Source: Burkholderiales bacterium
Lineage (GTDB): Bacteria > Pseudomonadota > Gammaproteobacteria > Burkholderiales > JAEUOS01
Length of the DNA: 39,323 nt
Assembly: GCA_016790695.1 (NCBI GenBank)
Contig: JAEUOS010000161.1
Location: 1 to 39,323 of the forward strand
Direction of reading: 5' to 3'
Positions within the stretch are counted from its first letter, which is position 1, and every line of letters begins with the position of its first letter. Both the position numbers and the translations under genes were made by a program. Under the pieces are notes generated by a model. The model worked only from the letters and a program-made list of their open reading frames with translations, did no database searches and had not been told where the DNA came from. Of the stretch, positions 7,309-15,217 are shown piece after piece.

Positions 7309-8571
7309 TTACTTGCGCGCCTTCTCGAACGGGAACTTGAGCTCGCCCGTCTTCATGGCCTCGGGGTAGAGGATCACCTGCTTGCCCGGCTGGCGGAACT
7401 GCTCGATGTCCTTGTCCTTGATGCCGTTGAACTGCGCCATGACCACGCGCGCGTTGGCCCACTCGCCGTTGCGGCCGTACTTGATCGGCCCGACGATGGT
7501 CTTGTGCTCGTTGCTGCGCAGGTAGGCGGCGAGCGTCTTGTGGTCGAGGCTCTTGGTGGCGGTGACCGCCTGCTCGATCATCTGCCCGGCCGCGTAGTTG
7601 AACGGCGGCAGGTAGTAGCCCAGCGGGTCGACCTTCTCGGCCTTGGCGCGCTCGGCGTAGCGCTTGAGGAAGTCGGCGATGCCCGGGTACATCATCGACT
7701 TCTCGGGCACCCAGGCGTTGTAGTTGACGATGCCGTTGAGCTGGCTGCCGAGGCTCTCCATGATCGGCGCGAACTGCAGGCCGACCATGCCGCCGCCGAA
7801 GAGCTTGACCGAATCGCCGATGCCGATCTCGTTGACCGCGCGCACGATCGCCACCGACTCGCCCGGATAGGAGGCGACGAAGACGATGTCGGGCTTGGTC
7901 GCCTTGAGCGCGCGGATCATCGACGAGAAGTCCGCCGTGTTGGGCGGGTACTTCTGGTCGTAGACCGCGTTCAGGCCCTGGTGCTTGGCGAGGTTGCGCG
8001 CGCCGGTGGCGAGGTTCTGCGAGAACTCGGCGTCGGCGGCGAGGAACGCGATGGTCTTGGCGCCGCGCTTCTTGCCCATCTCGATGAAGCCCTGCGACCA
8101 GCTGACCGCGTCGTTCCACGGCGCGTTGTTGAACCACATGTCGTGCTGGACGCGCTCGTTGACCTCGAACGAGAAGTTGCCCATCAGCAGCAGGCCGCGC
8201 TGCTTGACCAGCGGCATGATCGGCGCGGTCGGGTTGGTGCCGTAGGGCGCGATCAGCAGGTCGACCTTGTCGACGTCGAGCAGCTTGGTGTAGATGCCGG
8301 GCGTGGTCGCGGGGTTGGACTGGTCGTCGTAGACCACCAGCTCGACCTTGCGGCCGAGCAGCCCGCCCTTGGCGTTGACGTCGTCGCGCCAGATCTGCAG
8401 CCCGAGCAGCGCCGCCTTGCCGCCGCCGCCGAGCGGGCCGGTCTGCGACATCGACAGGCCGATCTTGATCGGCGCGCCCTGGGCCCAGGTCGGGGCCGGC
8501 AGCGTCGCCGCGCAGGCCGCCAGCGCGAGGAAGGCGCGGCGCGCCAGCGTGCAGGATTGGCGTTGATTCAC
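7309..8571 (-). CDS. livK: Periplasmic binding protein of the liv-type importer
   Basis: A 420-residue substrate-binding protein of the HAAT/Leu-Ile-Val-binding type I fold. The signal peptide covers about residues 1-30 (LARRAFLALAACAATLPAP, then TWAQ) and has an Arg-Arg pair. The mature start, GAPIKIGLSMSQTGPLGGGG, is the classic first strand and ligand loop. DIVFVASYPGESVAIVRA and the hinge region follow the family pattern. The start is GTG at 8571, supported by AAGGAG eight bases upstream. It is the first gene of the transporter operon, so the operon promoter must lie in 8572-8746, where I see only a weak AT-rich patch (about 8670-8690). The C-terminal half resembles receptors for amides or aromatic acids more than true LivK. 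Confidence 0.9.
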   Translation of the reverse strand: MNQRQSCTLARRAFLALAACAATLPAPTWAQGAPIKIGLSMSQTGPLGGGGKAALLGLQIWRDDVNAKGGLLGRKVELVVYDDQSNPATTPGIYTKLLDVDKVDLLIAPYGTNPTAPIMPLVKQRGLLLMGNFSFEVNERVQHDMWFNNAPWNDAVSWSQGFIEMGKKRGAKTIAFLAADAEFSQNLATGARNLAKHQGLNAVYDQKYPPNTADFSSMIRALKATKPDIVFVASYPGESVAIVRAVNEIGIGDSVKLFGGGMVGLQFAPIMESLGSQLNGIVNYNAWVPEKSMMYPGIADFLKRYAERAKAEKVDPLGYYLPPFNYAAGQMIEQAVTATKSLDHKTLAAYLRSNEHKTIVGPIKYGRNGEWANARVVMAQFNGIKDKDIEQFRQPGKQVILYPEAMKTGELKFPFEKARK

Positions 8572-8746
8572 GGTCGGGTCTCCTTGGTCGGTTCGAATCT
8601 CTGCGCCGCTCGGGCGGCGTTCATCTGTCTCGTGCCGCCGGCACCGCCTGCCTGCGCGGGCGCCGAGGTTAGCAGATTTGCGTTGTTCGGGGAACGGCCG
8701 GCGTCAAGCGTCGCGTCGGCCGCGAGCGCCTCGACCGGTCCCATCG

Positions 8747-9640
8747 TCAGGCGGCGTCCGCGCGGCCGCCCTCGCGCAGCCACCAGACCGGATACTGGGT
8801 GCAGTCGGCGGCGGCGATGCCCGCCGCGGCGGCGCGGTCGAAGCAGGCGAGCACCTGCGCGGTCAGCGGCAGGCTGCGCTCGATCGACGCGGCCTCGTCG
8901 AGCATGGCGCGCAGGTCCTTGCGCAGCGTCGCGACGTCGGCGCTGACCGGCCCGGGCGTGCCCGCGAGCGCGCGCGCGATCGTCGGCCCGCGCACCTTGA
9001 GCATGTTCGGCCCGCCCGAGGTGTCGGCGAAGATGTCGACCACGCGCGCCGGGTCGATGCCCAGGCCGTCGATCAGCGACACGGCCTCGCTGAAGGCCTG
9101 CCAGTAGGCGATCAGCGGCAGGTTGATCGCGAGCTTCATCGCCGCGCCCGCGCCCAGCGGCCCGAGGTGCTCGACGCGCCGGCAGATCTGCTCGAGCACC
9201 GGCCGCGCGCGCGCGACGTCGGCGTCGCTGCCGCCGACGAAGCCGAGGAGCTTGCCCTCGGCCGCGGGGCCGGTCGACCCGCCGACCGGGCATTCGACAT
9301 AGGCGCCGCCGGCGGCGGCGACCTGCGCGCCGAGCGCGCGCTGCACCTGCGGGCGCACCGTGGTCATGTCGACGATCAGGCGGCCCGCCGCGGCCGCGGT
9401 GAGGCCGTCCGGCCCGGCGTGCACCGCCTGCAGCGCGGCGGCGTCGGCGACGATGGAGATGACGAGGTCGGTGGCGCGTGCGAGCGCGGCCGGGGTGGCG
9501 GCGACGGCGGCCCCGGCCTCCTGCGCGGCGCGCGCCCCGGCCGGCGTGCGGTTCCAGACGGTGACGCGGTGGCCGAGGCCGAGCAGGCGGCGCGCGATCG
9601 CGGTGCCCATCCGACCGGTGCCGGCGATGCCGATGTTCAT
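8747..9640 (-). CDS. 3-hydroxyisobutyrate dehydrogenase family protein
   Basis: A 297-residue NAD(P)-dependent beta-hydroxyacid dehydrogenase. The Rossmann motif is GIAGTGRMGTAIARRL at the N-terminus, the substrate-binding loop reads ECPVGGSTGPAAEGKL (Gly-Gly-Ser-Thr in place of the common SGG), and the catalytic Lys lies in GAAMKLAINLPLIAYW. The C-terminal all-helical domain has SGGPNMLKVRGPTIAR and RKDLRAMLDEA, as in the family. The start at 9640 places the Rossmann strand directly at the N-terminus. Its promoter region, shared with the divergent amidohydrolase, contains TTATCG operator site B. It also ends 175 bases upstream of the livK start on the same strand, so read-through is possible. 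Confidence 0.9.
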   Translation of the reverse strand: MNIGIAGTGRMGTAIARRLLGLGHRVTVWNRTPAGARAAQEAGAAVAATPAALARATDLVISIVADAAALQAVHAGPDGLTAAAAGRLIVDMTTVRPQVQRALGAQVAAAGGAYVECPVGGSTGPAAEGKLLGFVGGSDADVARARPVLEQICRRVEHLGPLGAGAAMKLAINLPLIAYWQAFSEAVSLIDGLGIDPARVVDIFADTSGGPNMLKVRGPTIARALAGTPGPVSADVATLRKDLRAMLDEAASIERSLPLTAQVLACFDRAAAAGIAAADCTQYPVWWLREGGRADAA

Positions 9641-9678
9641 GCGGATTCTCGTGACGAAAGGTTGGCGGGACCGGGCGG

Positions 9679-9720
9679 CCGCGGGAAAGCGCCTGCGGGA
9701 ACGCGCCCGCAAGAACGCGA
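9679..9720 (-). repeat. Three degenerate 14-bp repeats
   Basis: Three adjacent 14-base units, CCGCGGGAAAGCGC (9679-9692), CTGCGGGAACGCGC (9693-9706) and CCGCAAGAACGCGA (9707-9720), lie between operator site B and the start of the minus-strand dehydrogenase, within its leader. Confidence 0.5.
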
Positions 9721-9750
9721 TTGACACGGCGGCGCAACCGCCGGTTAAAT
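9721..9750 (+). promoter_or_regulatory. Probable promoter for the amidohydrolase gene
   Basis: A perfect -35 hexamer TTGACA (9721-9726) is followed after 18 bases by TTAAAT (9745-9750), which matches four of six -10 bases. Transcription would start near 9757, so operator site B (9763-9776) would fall just downstream of the start, a position suited to repression. Confidence 0.5.
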
Positions 9751-9762
9751 GTACACGATTAG

Positions 9763-9776
9763 TTATCGCTGGATAA
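9763..9776 (+). promoter_or_regulatory. TTATCG operator, site B
   Basis: TTATCGCTGGATAA has perfect inverted arms, TTATC and GATAA, around GCTG. It is the most symmetric of the five related sites. It lies in the 223-base divergent gap between the dehydrogenase (minus) and the amidohydrolase (plus), immediately downstream of a likely plus-strand promoter. The flank ATAAACAA is shared with site D and, in the same orientation, with the plus-strand reading of site E. Confidence 0.65.
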
Positions 9777-9863
9777 ACAAAAAGCCGCTGTGCGGCGCAA
9801 CATCCGGCGCGCGGCGCGGACCGTCCGCCCCGGCCACCGCCTTCGTTCCCGAGGAGTCCCGTC

Positions 9864-10985
9864 GTGTTCTTCACCTGCACCCCCGGCTGCACCGATCCCG
9901 CGCATCGCCACGGCCCCGCGCGCGCGGCGGCGGCGCGCCCCGCCGCGCGCCTGACCCGCCCGCTCGCCCGGACGCGCAAGGGCGCGGCCAAGGTCGTCGA
10001 CCTGCACTGCCACTACCTGAACCCGGCGGTCAACCAGAAGACCGCGCACCTGAATCCGGGCCAGTACGACCCGACGACGGTGTTCGCCGACGCCATCACC
10101 CGCGAGACCAACGTCAAGCAGATGGCCACGCGCGCGCCCAAGCTCACCGGCGTCGTCGAGCGGCTCAAGGACATGGACAAGATGGGCATCGACATCCAGG
10201 CGGTGTGCGCGGCGCCCTACCATTTCTTCTACTGGACCGAACCCGCGTTCGGCGCCGAACTGGCGCGCGACGTCAACCACGGCATCGCCAAGATCGCCGC
10301 CGACATGCCGGACCGCTTCGTCGGCATGGGGTCGGTGCCGCTGCAGAACGCCGAACTGGCGATCCGCGAGCTCGAGTACTGCGCCAAGACCCTGGGCTTC
10401 CGCGGCATCGAGATCTGCACCAGCGTCAACGGCCGCAACCTGACCGACCCCGAACTCGGCCTCGACCGCTTCTTCGCCCGCGCCGAGGAGCTCGGCGTGC
10501 TGATCTTCATGCATCCGCTCGGCTGGACCCAGGCCGACCGGCTGACCCACCACTACTTCAACAACGTCATCGGCAACCCGCTCGACTCCACCGTCGCGGT
10601 CGGCCACCTGATCTTCGACGGCGTGCTCGCGCGCTATCCGAAGCTCAGGTTCCTGGTCGCCCACGGCGGCGCCTACGTCGCGCACTACTGGGCGCGCATG
10701 GACCACGCCTGGCGCGCGCGGCCCGACTGCCGCACCGTGATCAAGCGCAAGCCCTCGTCCTACCTCGAGAAGTTCTATTTCGACACCATCACGCACGACC
10801 CGCTGATGCTCAAGCGCCTGGTCGAGCGCTTCGGCGCCGACCATGTCGTGCTGGGCACCGACTACCCGTACGACATGGGCGACTACGACCCGCGCGGCAC
10901 CATCGCCAAGGCCGGCCTCACCCGCGCCGAGCGCGCGCAGGTCGAGGGCGGCAACGCCGCGCGCCTGCTCAAGATCCGCTTCTGA
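9864..10985 (+). CDS. Amidohydrolase, ACMSD-like family
   Basis: A 373-residue metal-dependent hydrolase/decarboxylase of the amidohydrolase-2 family, the fold of aminocarboxymuconate-semialdehyde decarboxylase. The metal ligands are visible: the HxH motif in DLHCHY (His48, His50), a His in LIFMHPLGW, a His in FLVAHGGAYV, and the Asp in VVLGTDYPYDMGDYD. The start is the GTG at 9864 behind GAGGAG. This gives an unusual 40-residue Ala/Arg-rich N-terminal extension with CTPGCTDPAHRH before the usual first strand. Family members decarboxylate or hydrolyse small aromatic or aliphatic acids. It is followed 40 bases later by a PcaD-like hydrolase in the same operon, downstream of operator site B. 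Confidence 0.9.
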   Translation: MFFTCTPGCTDPAHRHGPARAAAARPAARLTRPLARTRKGAAKVVDLHCHYLNPAVNQKTAHLNPGQYDPTTVFADAITRETNVKQMATRAPKLTGVVERLKDMDKMGIDIQAVCAAPYHFFYWTEPAFGAELARDVNHGIAKIAADMPDRFVGMGSVPLQNAELAIRELEYCAKTLGFRGIEICTSVNGRNLTDPELGLDRFFARAEELGVLIFMHPLGWTQADRLTHHYFNNVIGNPLDSTVAVGHLIFDGVLARYPKLRFLVAHGGAYVAHYWARMDHAWRARPDCRTVIKRKPSSYLEKFYFDTITHDPLMLKRLVERFGADHVVLGTDYPYDMGDYDPRGTIAKAGLTRAERAQVEGGNAARLLKIRF

Positions 10986-11025
10986 TGCGCCCGCCCCGCC
11001 CTCCCCTGCGCGAAAGGAAACCCCG

Positions 11026-11820
11026 ATGAAAGCCAAGGTCAACGGCGTCGAGATCCACTACACGGTCGAGGGCGAAGGCCCCTGGCTCACCCTGTCCCAT
11101 TCGCTCGCCTGCGACATCTCGATGTGGGACCCGCAGATGGCCATGCTCACGCGCGCCTTCAAGGTGCTGCGCTTCGACACCCGCGGGCACGGCGGCTCCG
11201 AGACGCCGGCCGGCGACTACACGCTCGAGCAGATGGCCGACGACGTGCACGGGCTGTTCGCCCACCTCGGGATCCGCCGGAGCCACTGGATGGGCCTGTC
11301 GATGGGCGGCATGATCGGCCAGGCCTATGCGCTCAAGTACCCCGGGGTGTTCGAGAGCATGATCCTGGCCGACACCACGAGCCGCCAGCCCCCCGCGGGC
11401 GCGGCGATGTGGGCGGAGCGCATGCAGACCGCGCGCACGCGCGGCATGGAGCCGCTGGTCGAGGGCACGCTCGCGCGCTGGTTCACCGAGCCGTTTCGCG
11501 CCGGCCACCCCGAGGTGGTCGCGCGCATCGGCGCCACCATCCGCGGCACGCCGCCGGCCGGCTACGCCGGCTGCTGCGCCGGCATCTCGAAGATCGACCT
11601 GACCGACCGGCTCAAGGAGATCCGCTGCCCGACGCTGGTCGTGGTCGGCGAGCAGGACATGGGCACGCCGGTCGAGGCCTCGCGCGCGATCCAGGCCAAC
11701 CTGCCCGGGGCCGAGCTGGTGATCATCCCGTCGGCGGCGCACGTGTCCAACGTCGAGCAGCCCGAGATCTTCAACATCGTGATCCGCGACTTCCTCACCC
11801 GCGTCACCGCGCGCGGCTAG
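11026..11820 (+). CDS. Alpha/beta hydrolase, PcaD-like
   Basis: A 264-residue alpha/beta-fold hydrolase resembling 3-oxoadipate enol-lactonases. The oxyanion region LSHSLACDISMWDPQ corresponds to NSLGxxxxMW in PcaD. The nucleophile elbow is GLSMGG, the acid is the Asp in VVVGEQDMGTP, and the catalytic His is in AAHVSNVEQP. AAAGGAAA lies upstream of the ATG. It follows the amidohydrolase by 40 bases and is followed by a strong hairpin. The true substrate may be a different lactone or ester; nothing in the neighbourhood encodes a beta-ketoadipate pathway. Confidence 0.88.
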   Translation: MKAKVNGVEIHYTVEGEGPWLTLSHSLACDISMWDPQMAMLTRAFKVLRFDTRGHGGSETPAGDYTLEQMADDVHGLFAHLGIRRSHWMGLSMGGMIGQAYALKYPGVFESMILADTTSRQPPAGAAMWAERMQTARTRGMEPLVEGTLARWFTEPFRAGHPEVVARIGATIRGTPPAGYAGCCAGISKIDLTDRLKEIRCPTLVVVGEQDMGTPVEASRAIQANLPGAELVIIPSAAHVSNVEQPEIFNIVIRDFLTRVTARG

Positions 11821-11828
11821 GCGCGCGC

Positions 11829-11848
11829 GGCCGGGGCGCGCCCCGGCC
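11829..11848 (+). terminator. Perfect hairpin after the hydrolase gene
   Basis: GGCCGGGGCGCGCCCCGGCC is a perfect 20-base palindrome nine bases after the stop codon, followed only by TTGA rather than a run of T. It is well placed to end the amidohydrolase-hydrolase transcript and insulate the next operon. The lack of a U-tract makes simple intrinsic termination uncertain. Confidence 0.5.
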
Positions 11849-11862
11849 TTGACCCACGTCAA
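11849..11862 (+). promoter_or_regulatory. FNR/ANR-like box
   Basis: TTGACCCACGTCAA has perfect TTGAC/GTCAA arms with four bases between them, close to the TTGAT-N4-ATCAA consensus of FNR/ANR/CRP-family oxygen regulators. Its centre (11855.5) lies 41.5 bases before position 11897, and a CAGAAT -10-like element sits at 11885-11890, the expected class II activator geometry. It precedes the operon of a ferredoxin-dependent, typically oxygen-sensitive enzyme. Confidence 0.55.
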
Positions 11863-11864
11863 AC

Positions 11865-11885
11865 GGCGCCGGCGGTGCCGGCGCC
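11865..11885 (+). repeat. Inverted repeat in the promoter spacer
   Basis: GGCGCCGGC and GCCGGCGCC form perfect nine-base arms around GGT. The repeat lies between the FNR-like box and the putative -10, so it would act on DNA only (a second binding site or DNA structure) if transcription starts near 11897. Confidence 0.45.
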
Positions 11886-11924
11886 AGAATCCCTCCGTGC
11901 GCAGGTGCGGACGGAGGCGTGACG

Positions 11925-13037
11925 GTGGACAAGGAACTCCCGGTCGGCGATGACCTCGGTCCGGTCAAGGTCATCGAGGTCAACGAGCGCTCGCTCGGCC
12001 TGAAGGCCGTGCTGGTGATCGACAACGTCGCGGCCGGGCCGTCGATCGGCGGCCTGCGCATGGCGCCGGACGTCAGCACCGCCGAGTGCGCGCGCCTGGC
12101 GCGCGCGATGACCTTCAAGAACGCCGCGGCCGGGCTCGCGCACGGCGGCGGCAAGTCGGTGCTCTACGGCGACCCGCGCATGCCGGCCGCGCGCAAGCAG
12201 GCGCTGGTGCGCGCCTTCGCCCGCGCGCTGCGCGGCGAGCACGACTACATCTTCGGGCCGGACATGGGCACCGACGAGACCTGCATGGCCTGGATCGCGG
12301 ACGAGATCGGCCGCGCCGTCGGCCTGCCGGCGGTCCTCGGCGGCATCCCCCTGGACGAGATCGGCGCGACCGGCTGGGGGCTGCGCCACGCGATCGAGGT
12401 CGCGCTCGGCTGGTGCGACCTCGAACTCGCGGGGGCGCGCGTCGCCGTCCAGGGCTTCGGCGCGGTCGGCCGGCACGCGGCGCGCTTCCTCGGCGCCAAG
12501 GGCGCGGTGCTGGTGGCAGCCTCGGACTCCGCGGGCACGCTGGTCGACCCCGCCGGCATCGACGTCGAGGCGCTCGCGCGCCACAAGGACGGCGGCGGCG
12601 CGGTGGCCGCATTCGCGCGCGGCACGGCGCTCGACCGCGACGCGATCATCGACGTCGATTGCGACATCTGGATCCCGGCCGCGCGGCCGGACGTGATCCA
12701 CGAAGGCAACGTCGCGCGCCTGCGCACCCGGATGGTGGCCCAGGGCGCGAACATCCCGTGCACCGCGGGCGCCGAGGCGATCCTGCAGCAGCGCGGGATC
12801 CTCGTCTTGCCGGACTTCATCGCCAATGCCGGCGGCGTCATCTGCGCGGCCATGGAGTACGCGGGCGCCACCGCGGCCGCGGCGATGCAGGCGATCGAGG
12901 AGAAGATCCGCGCCAACACCGCGGCCGTGCTGGCCGACGCCGCGGCGCGCGGCGTCGCGCCGCGCGCGGCCGCCGTCGACCTCGCGGCCGCGCGCGTGCG
13001 GCGCGCGATGACCTACCGGCGCTGTTCGACCTTCTGA
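11925..13037 (+). CDS. Leu/Phe/Val/Glu-type amino-acid dehydrogenase
   Basis: A 370-residue NAD-dependent oxidative deaminase of the Glu/Leu/Phe/Val dehydrogenase family, converting an amino acid to its 2-oxoacid. Family marks are GGLRMAPDV, the lysine-bearing segment MTFKNAAAGLAHGGGKSVL (substrate-carboxylate and catalytic Lys), DYIFGPDMGTDE, and the Rossmann motif VQGFGAVGRHAARFL. The length matches leucine or valine dehydrogenases rather than hexameric glutamate dehydrogenases. Two GTG codons are possible; 11925 is preferred because GGAGG at 11913-11917 is seven bases before it and only one base before 11919. The next gene, 12 bases on, begins a 2-oxoacid oxidoreductase, so its product probably feeds that enzyme. 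Confidence 0.88.
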   Translation: MDKELPVGDDLGPVKVIEVNERSLGLKAVLVIDNVAAGPSIGGLRMAPDVSTAECARLARAMTFKNAAAGLAHGGGKSVLYGDPRMPAARKQALVRAFARALRGEHDYIFGPDMGTDETCMAWIADEIGRAVGLPAVLGGIPLDEIGATGWGLRHAIEVALGWCDLELAGARVAVQGFGAVGRHAARFLGAKGAVLVAASDSAGTLVDPAGIDVEALARHKDGGGAVAAFARGTALDRDAIIDVDCDIWIPAARPDVIHEGNVARLRTRMVAQGANIPCTAGAEAILQQRGILVLPDFIANAGGVICAAMEYAGATAAAAMQAIEEKIRANTAAVLADAAARGVAPRAAAVDLAAARVRRAMTYRRCSTF

Positions 13038-13049
13038 AACGCGCGCGCC

Positions 13050-13973
13050 ATGTACCGGATTCGCTTCCACGGGCGCGGCGGGCAGGGCATGAAGACCGCG
13101 AGCTGCATCCTGGGCGACGCGTTCTTCGCCGAGGGTTTCGAGGTGCAGGACGCGCCGCGCTACGGCGCCGAGCGCCGCGGCGCGCCGATCTTCGCCTACG
13201 TGCGCGCCGACCGCGCGGCGATCAACGAGCGCGGCATCATCGCCCGCCCCGACCTCGTCGTCGTCGCCGACGACACGCTGGTGACGGTGCCGGCGGCGGC
13301 CGTCCTCCAGGGCGTCGGTGCGCGCACCGTGCTGCTGATCTGCAGCAACGACGATGCCGCGACATGGACGGCGCGGCTCAAGCGCGATTGCCGCGTGCTG
13401 ACGCTGCCCGCGCCGGCCGCGCCGGAGGCCGGGCAGGCGCAGGCGGGCGTCGGCGCGCTCTGCGCCGGCGCGGCCGCGGCGCTGGTCGGCGTCATCGGCC
13501 GCGCGGCCCTCGAGCGCGCGGTCGCGGCCGAACTCGCCGCGCACGGCGCGCCGGTGGTGGCCCGCAACACCGCGCAGGCGCTGGCGGCCTACGACGCGCT
13601 CGCCGCGCACCAGGGACTGGTGAGCGCGGGCGGCGCGGTCGACGCCGGCGCGCGCGCGCCGGTCGACTGGATCGATCTCGCGGCCGAGGACGCGGCAGCG
13701 GCAGCGCCGGACATCCACGCCACCGCCACCAGCCTGAAGGCGGCGACCGGCCTGTGGCGCGTGATGCGCCCGGTGATCGATCACGCGCACTGCCACAAGT
13801 GCTCGTGGATCTGCAGCACGCTGTGCCCCGACAGCGCGATCGCGGTCGACGCCGATCACGCCCCGCGCATCGACTACGACCACTGCAAGGGCTGCCTCGT
13901 GTGCGTCGCGGTCTGTCCCTCGCACGCGATCCGCGCCATCCCCGAGCGCGGCGCGGCGGGGGCGGTGCCATGA
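13050..13973 (+). CDS. 2-oxoacid:ferredoxin oxidoreductase, gamma-delta fusion
   Basis: A 307-residue fusion. Residues 1 to about 190 form the gamma domain (MYRIRFHGRGGQGMKTASCI, then APRYGAERRGAPI), which helps bind coenzyme A. Residues about 240-300 form a delta, two-cluster ferredoxin domain. Cluster cysteines are 248, 251, 255 and 259 (CHKCSWICSTLCP, with an extra residue between the second and third) and 279, 282, 285 and 289 (CKGCLVCVAVCP, standard spacing). A roughly 50-residue Ala-rich linker joins the domains. Together with the alpha and beta genes downstream it forms the complete enzyme that oxidatively decarboxylates a 2-oxoacid to acyl-CoA and CO2, reducing ferredoxin. Its stop overlaps the alpha-subunit ATG (ATGA). 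Confidence 0.9.
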   Translation: MYRIRFHGRGGQGMKTASCILGDAFFAEGFEVQDAPRYGAERRGAPIFAYVRADRAAINERGIIARPDLVVVADDTLVTVPAAAVLQGVGARTVLLICSNDDAATWTARLKRDCRVLTLPAPAAPEAGQAQAGVGALCAGAAAALVGVIGRAALERAVAAELAAHGAPVVARNTAQALAAYDALAAHQGLVSAGGAVDAGARAPVDWIDLAAEDAAAAAPDIHATATSLKAATGLWRVMRPVIDHAHCHKCSWICSTLCPDSAIAVDADHAPRIDYDHCKGCLVCVAVCPSHAIRAIPERGAAGAVP

Positions 13974-15217
13974 CGCGCCGCCTGCTCACCGGCAACGCCG
14001 CGGCCGCCTGGGGCGCGCGCCTGGCCGGGGTCGACTACGTGCCGGCGTTCCCGATCACGCCGCAGACCGAGATCATCGAGACCCTGGCGCGCTGGTTCGA
14101 CGGCGGCGAGATGCGCGGCCGGCTCACCATGCTCGAATCGGAGCACTCGATGGTCACGGCGGCGGCGGCGGCCGCGGCGACCGGCGTGCGCGTGTTCACC
14201 GCCACCTCGAGCCAGGGCCTGCTGTACGCGATGGAGATGATCCATGCGGTGCCGGGCTGGCGCGTCCCGTTCGTGCTCGCCAACGTCTCGCGCGGGCTGG
14301 CCACGCCGATCACGCTCGAGCCCGACCACAACGACGTGCTGGCGGCGCGCGACAGCGGCTTCCTGCAGATCCACTGCGCGAGCTGCCAGGAGGTGCACGA
14401 CAGCGTCCTCATCGCCTACCGCCTGGCCGAGGACGCGCGCGTGCGCCTGCCGGTGATCGTCAACCTCGACGGCTTCTACCTGTCGTTCACGCGCGAACCG
14501 GTGGAGGTCGCGGACCCGGCCGCGGCGCGCGCCTTCCTGCCGCCGTTCACCGGCCGCGGCATCGAGTTCCGCGCCAGCCGGCCGGTGAGCCAGGCGGCCG
14601 CGGTGCTCGGCGGCTCGCAGTATTCCTACTTCCGCTACGAGACCCATCTGGCCGCCCTGCAGGCGCTGCCCGCGTACGCGGAGATCGCCGCGGCCTTCGC
14701 CGAGGCGTTCGGGCGCCATCATCCGGCCGTCGAGGCCTACCGCAGCGACGACGCGGAGTTCGTCTTCGTGATGATCGGCTCGTTCGCCACCAAGGCGCGC
14801 GACGCGGTCGACCGGCTGCGCGAGGCGGGCGCGCGGGTCGGCCTGGTGCGGCCGCGCCTGCTGCGCCCGTTCCCCGCCGCGGACCTGCGCCGGCACCTGC
14901 TGGGCAAGCGCGGCATCGCCGTGATCGACCAGAACCTCTCGTTCGGCAAGGGCGGCGTGCTGCATGCCGAGCTCGCCTCGGTCCTGTACGGCGAGCCCGG
15001 CGCGCCGCTGCTCGCGAGCTTCATCGGCGGCCTCGGCGGCCGCGACTTCGCGCCCGAGGAGTTCTACGAGATGATCGACGTCACGCGCCGCGCGGCCGAC
15101 AGCGGCCGCGCCCCGGAACCGCGGCTGCTCTACACCGCCGGCGAGCTGCGCGAGATGCGCAAGCTGCAGGCCATCGCCGCCGTCGAGCGGCACGAGGACG
15201 GCGCGGGGAAGCCATGA
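13970..15217 (+). CDS. 2-oxoacid:ferredoxin oxidoreductase, alpha subunit
   Basis: A 415-residue alpha subunit. The N-terminal pyrimidine-binding transketolase-like domain shows VPAFPITPQTEIIETLARW, LTMLESEHSMVTAAAAAA and VFTATSSQGLLYAMEMI. The C-terminal transketolase domain follows, with VGLVRPRLLRPFPAADLR and IAVIDQNLSFGKGGVLHAE. The segment SQYSYFRYETHLAALQALP lies in between. The order and sizes are as in pyruvate and branched-chain-oxoacid oxidoreductases. It overlaps the genes before and after by four bases each. I cannot distinguish pyruvate, 2-oxoisovalerate, phenylpyruvate or phenylglyoxylate as substrate from these motifs; the amino-acid dehydrogenase upstream argues for an amino-acid-derived oxoacid. 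Confidence 0.9.
   Translation: MTRRLLTGNAAAAWGARLAGVDYVPAFPITPQTEIIETLARWFDGGEMRGRLTMLESEHSMVTAAAAAAATGVRVFTATSSQGLLYAMEMIHAVPGWRVPFVLANVSRGLATPITLEPDHNDVLAARDSGFLQIHCASCQEVHDSVLIAYRLAEDARVRLPVIVNLDGFYLSFTREPVEVADPAAARAFLPPFTGRGIEFRASRPVSQAAAVLGGSQYSYFRYETHLAALQALPAYAEIAAAFAEAFGRHHPAVEAYRSDDAEFVFVMIGSFATKARDAVDRLREAGARVGLVRPRLLRPFPAADLRRHLLGKRGIAVIDQNLSFGKGGVLHAELASVLYGEPGAPLLASFIGGLGGRDFAPEEFYEMIDVTRRAADSGRAPEPRLLYTAGELREMRKLQAIAAVERHEDGAGKP

Noticed and set aside
8572..8746. AT-richer patch near 8670-8690 upstream of livK considered as a sixth TTATCG operator.
   Set aside because: The minus strand reads CAAATCTGCTAACC there; no TTATCG core is present. It may be part of the liv promoter but is not a member of the set.
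12086..13969. Open frame upstream of the alpha subunit, continuous with it and overlapping the amino-acid dehydrogenase and gamma-delta genes.
   Set aside because: It is Arg/Ala/Gly-rich with no motif, and the true alpha start overlaps the previous stop as ATGA. Stops are rare by chance at this base composition.
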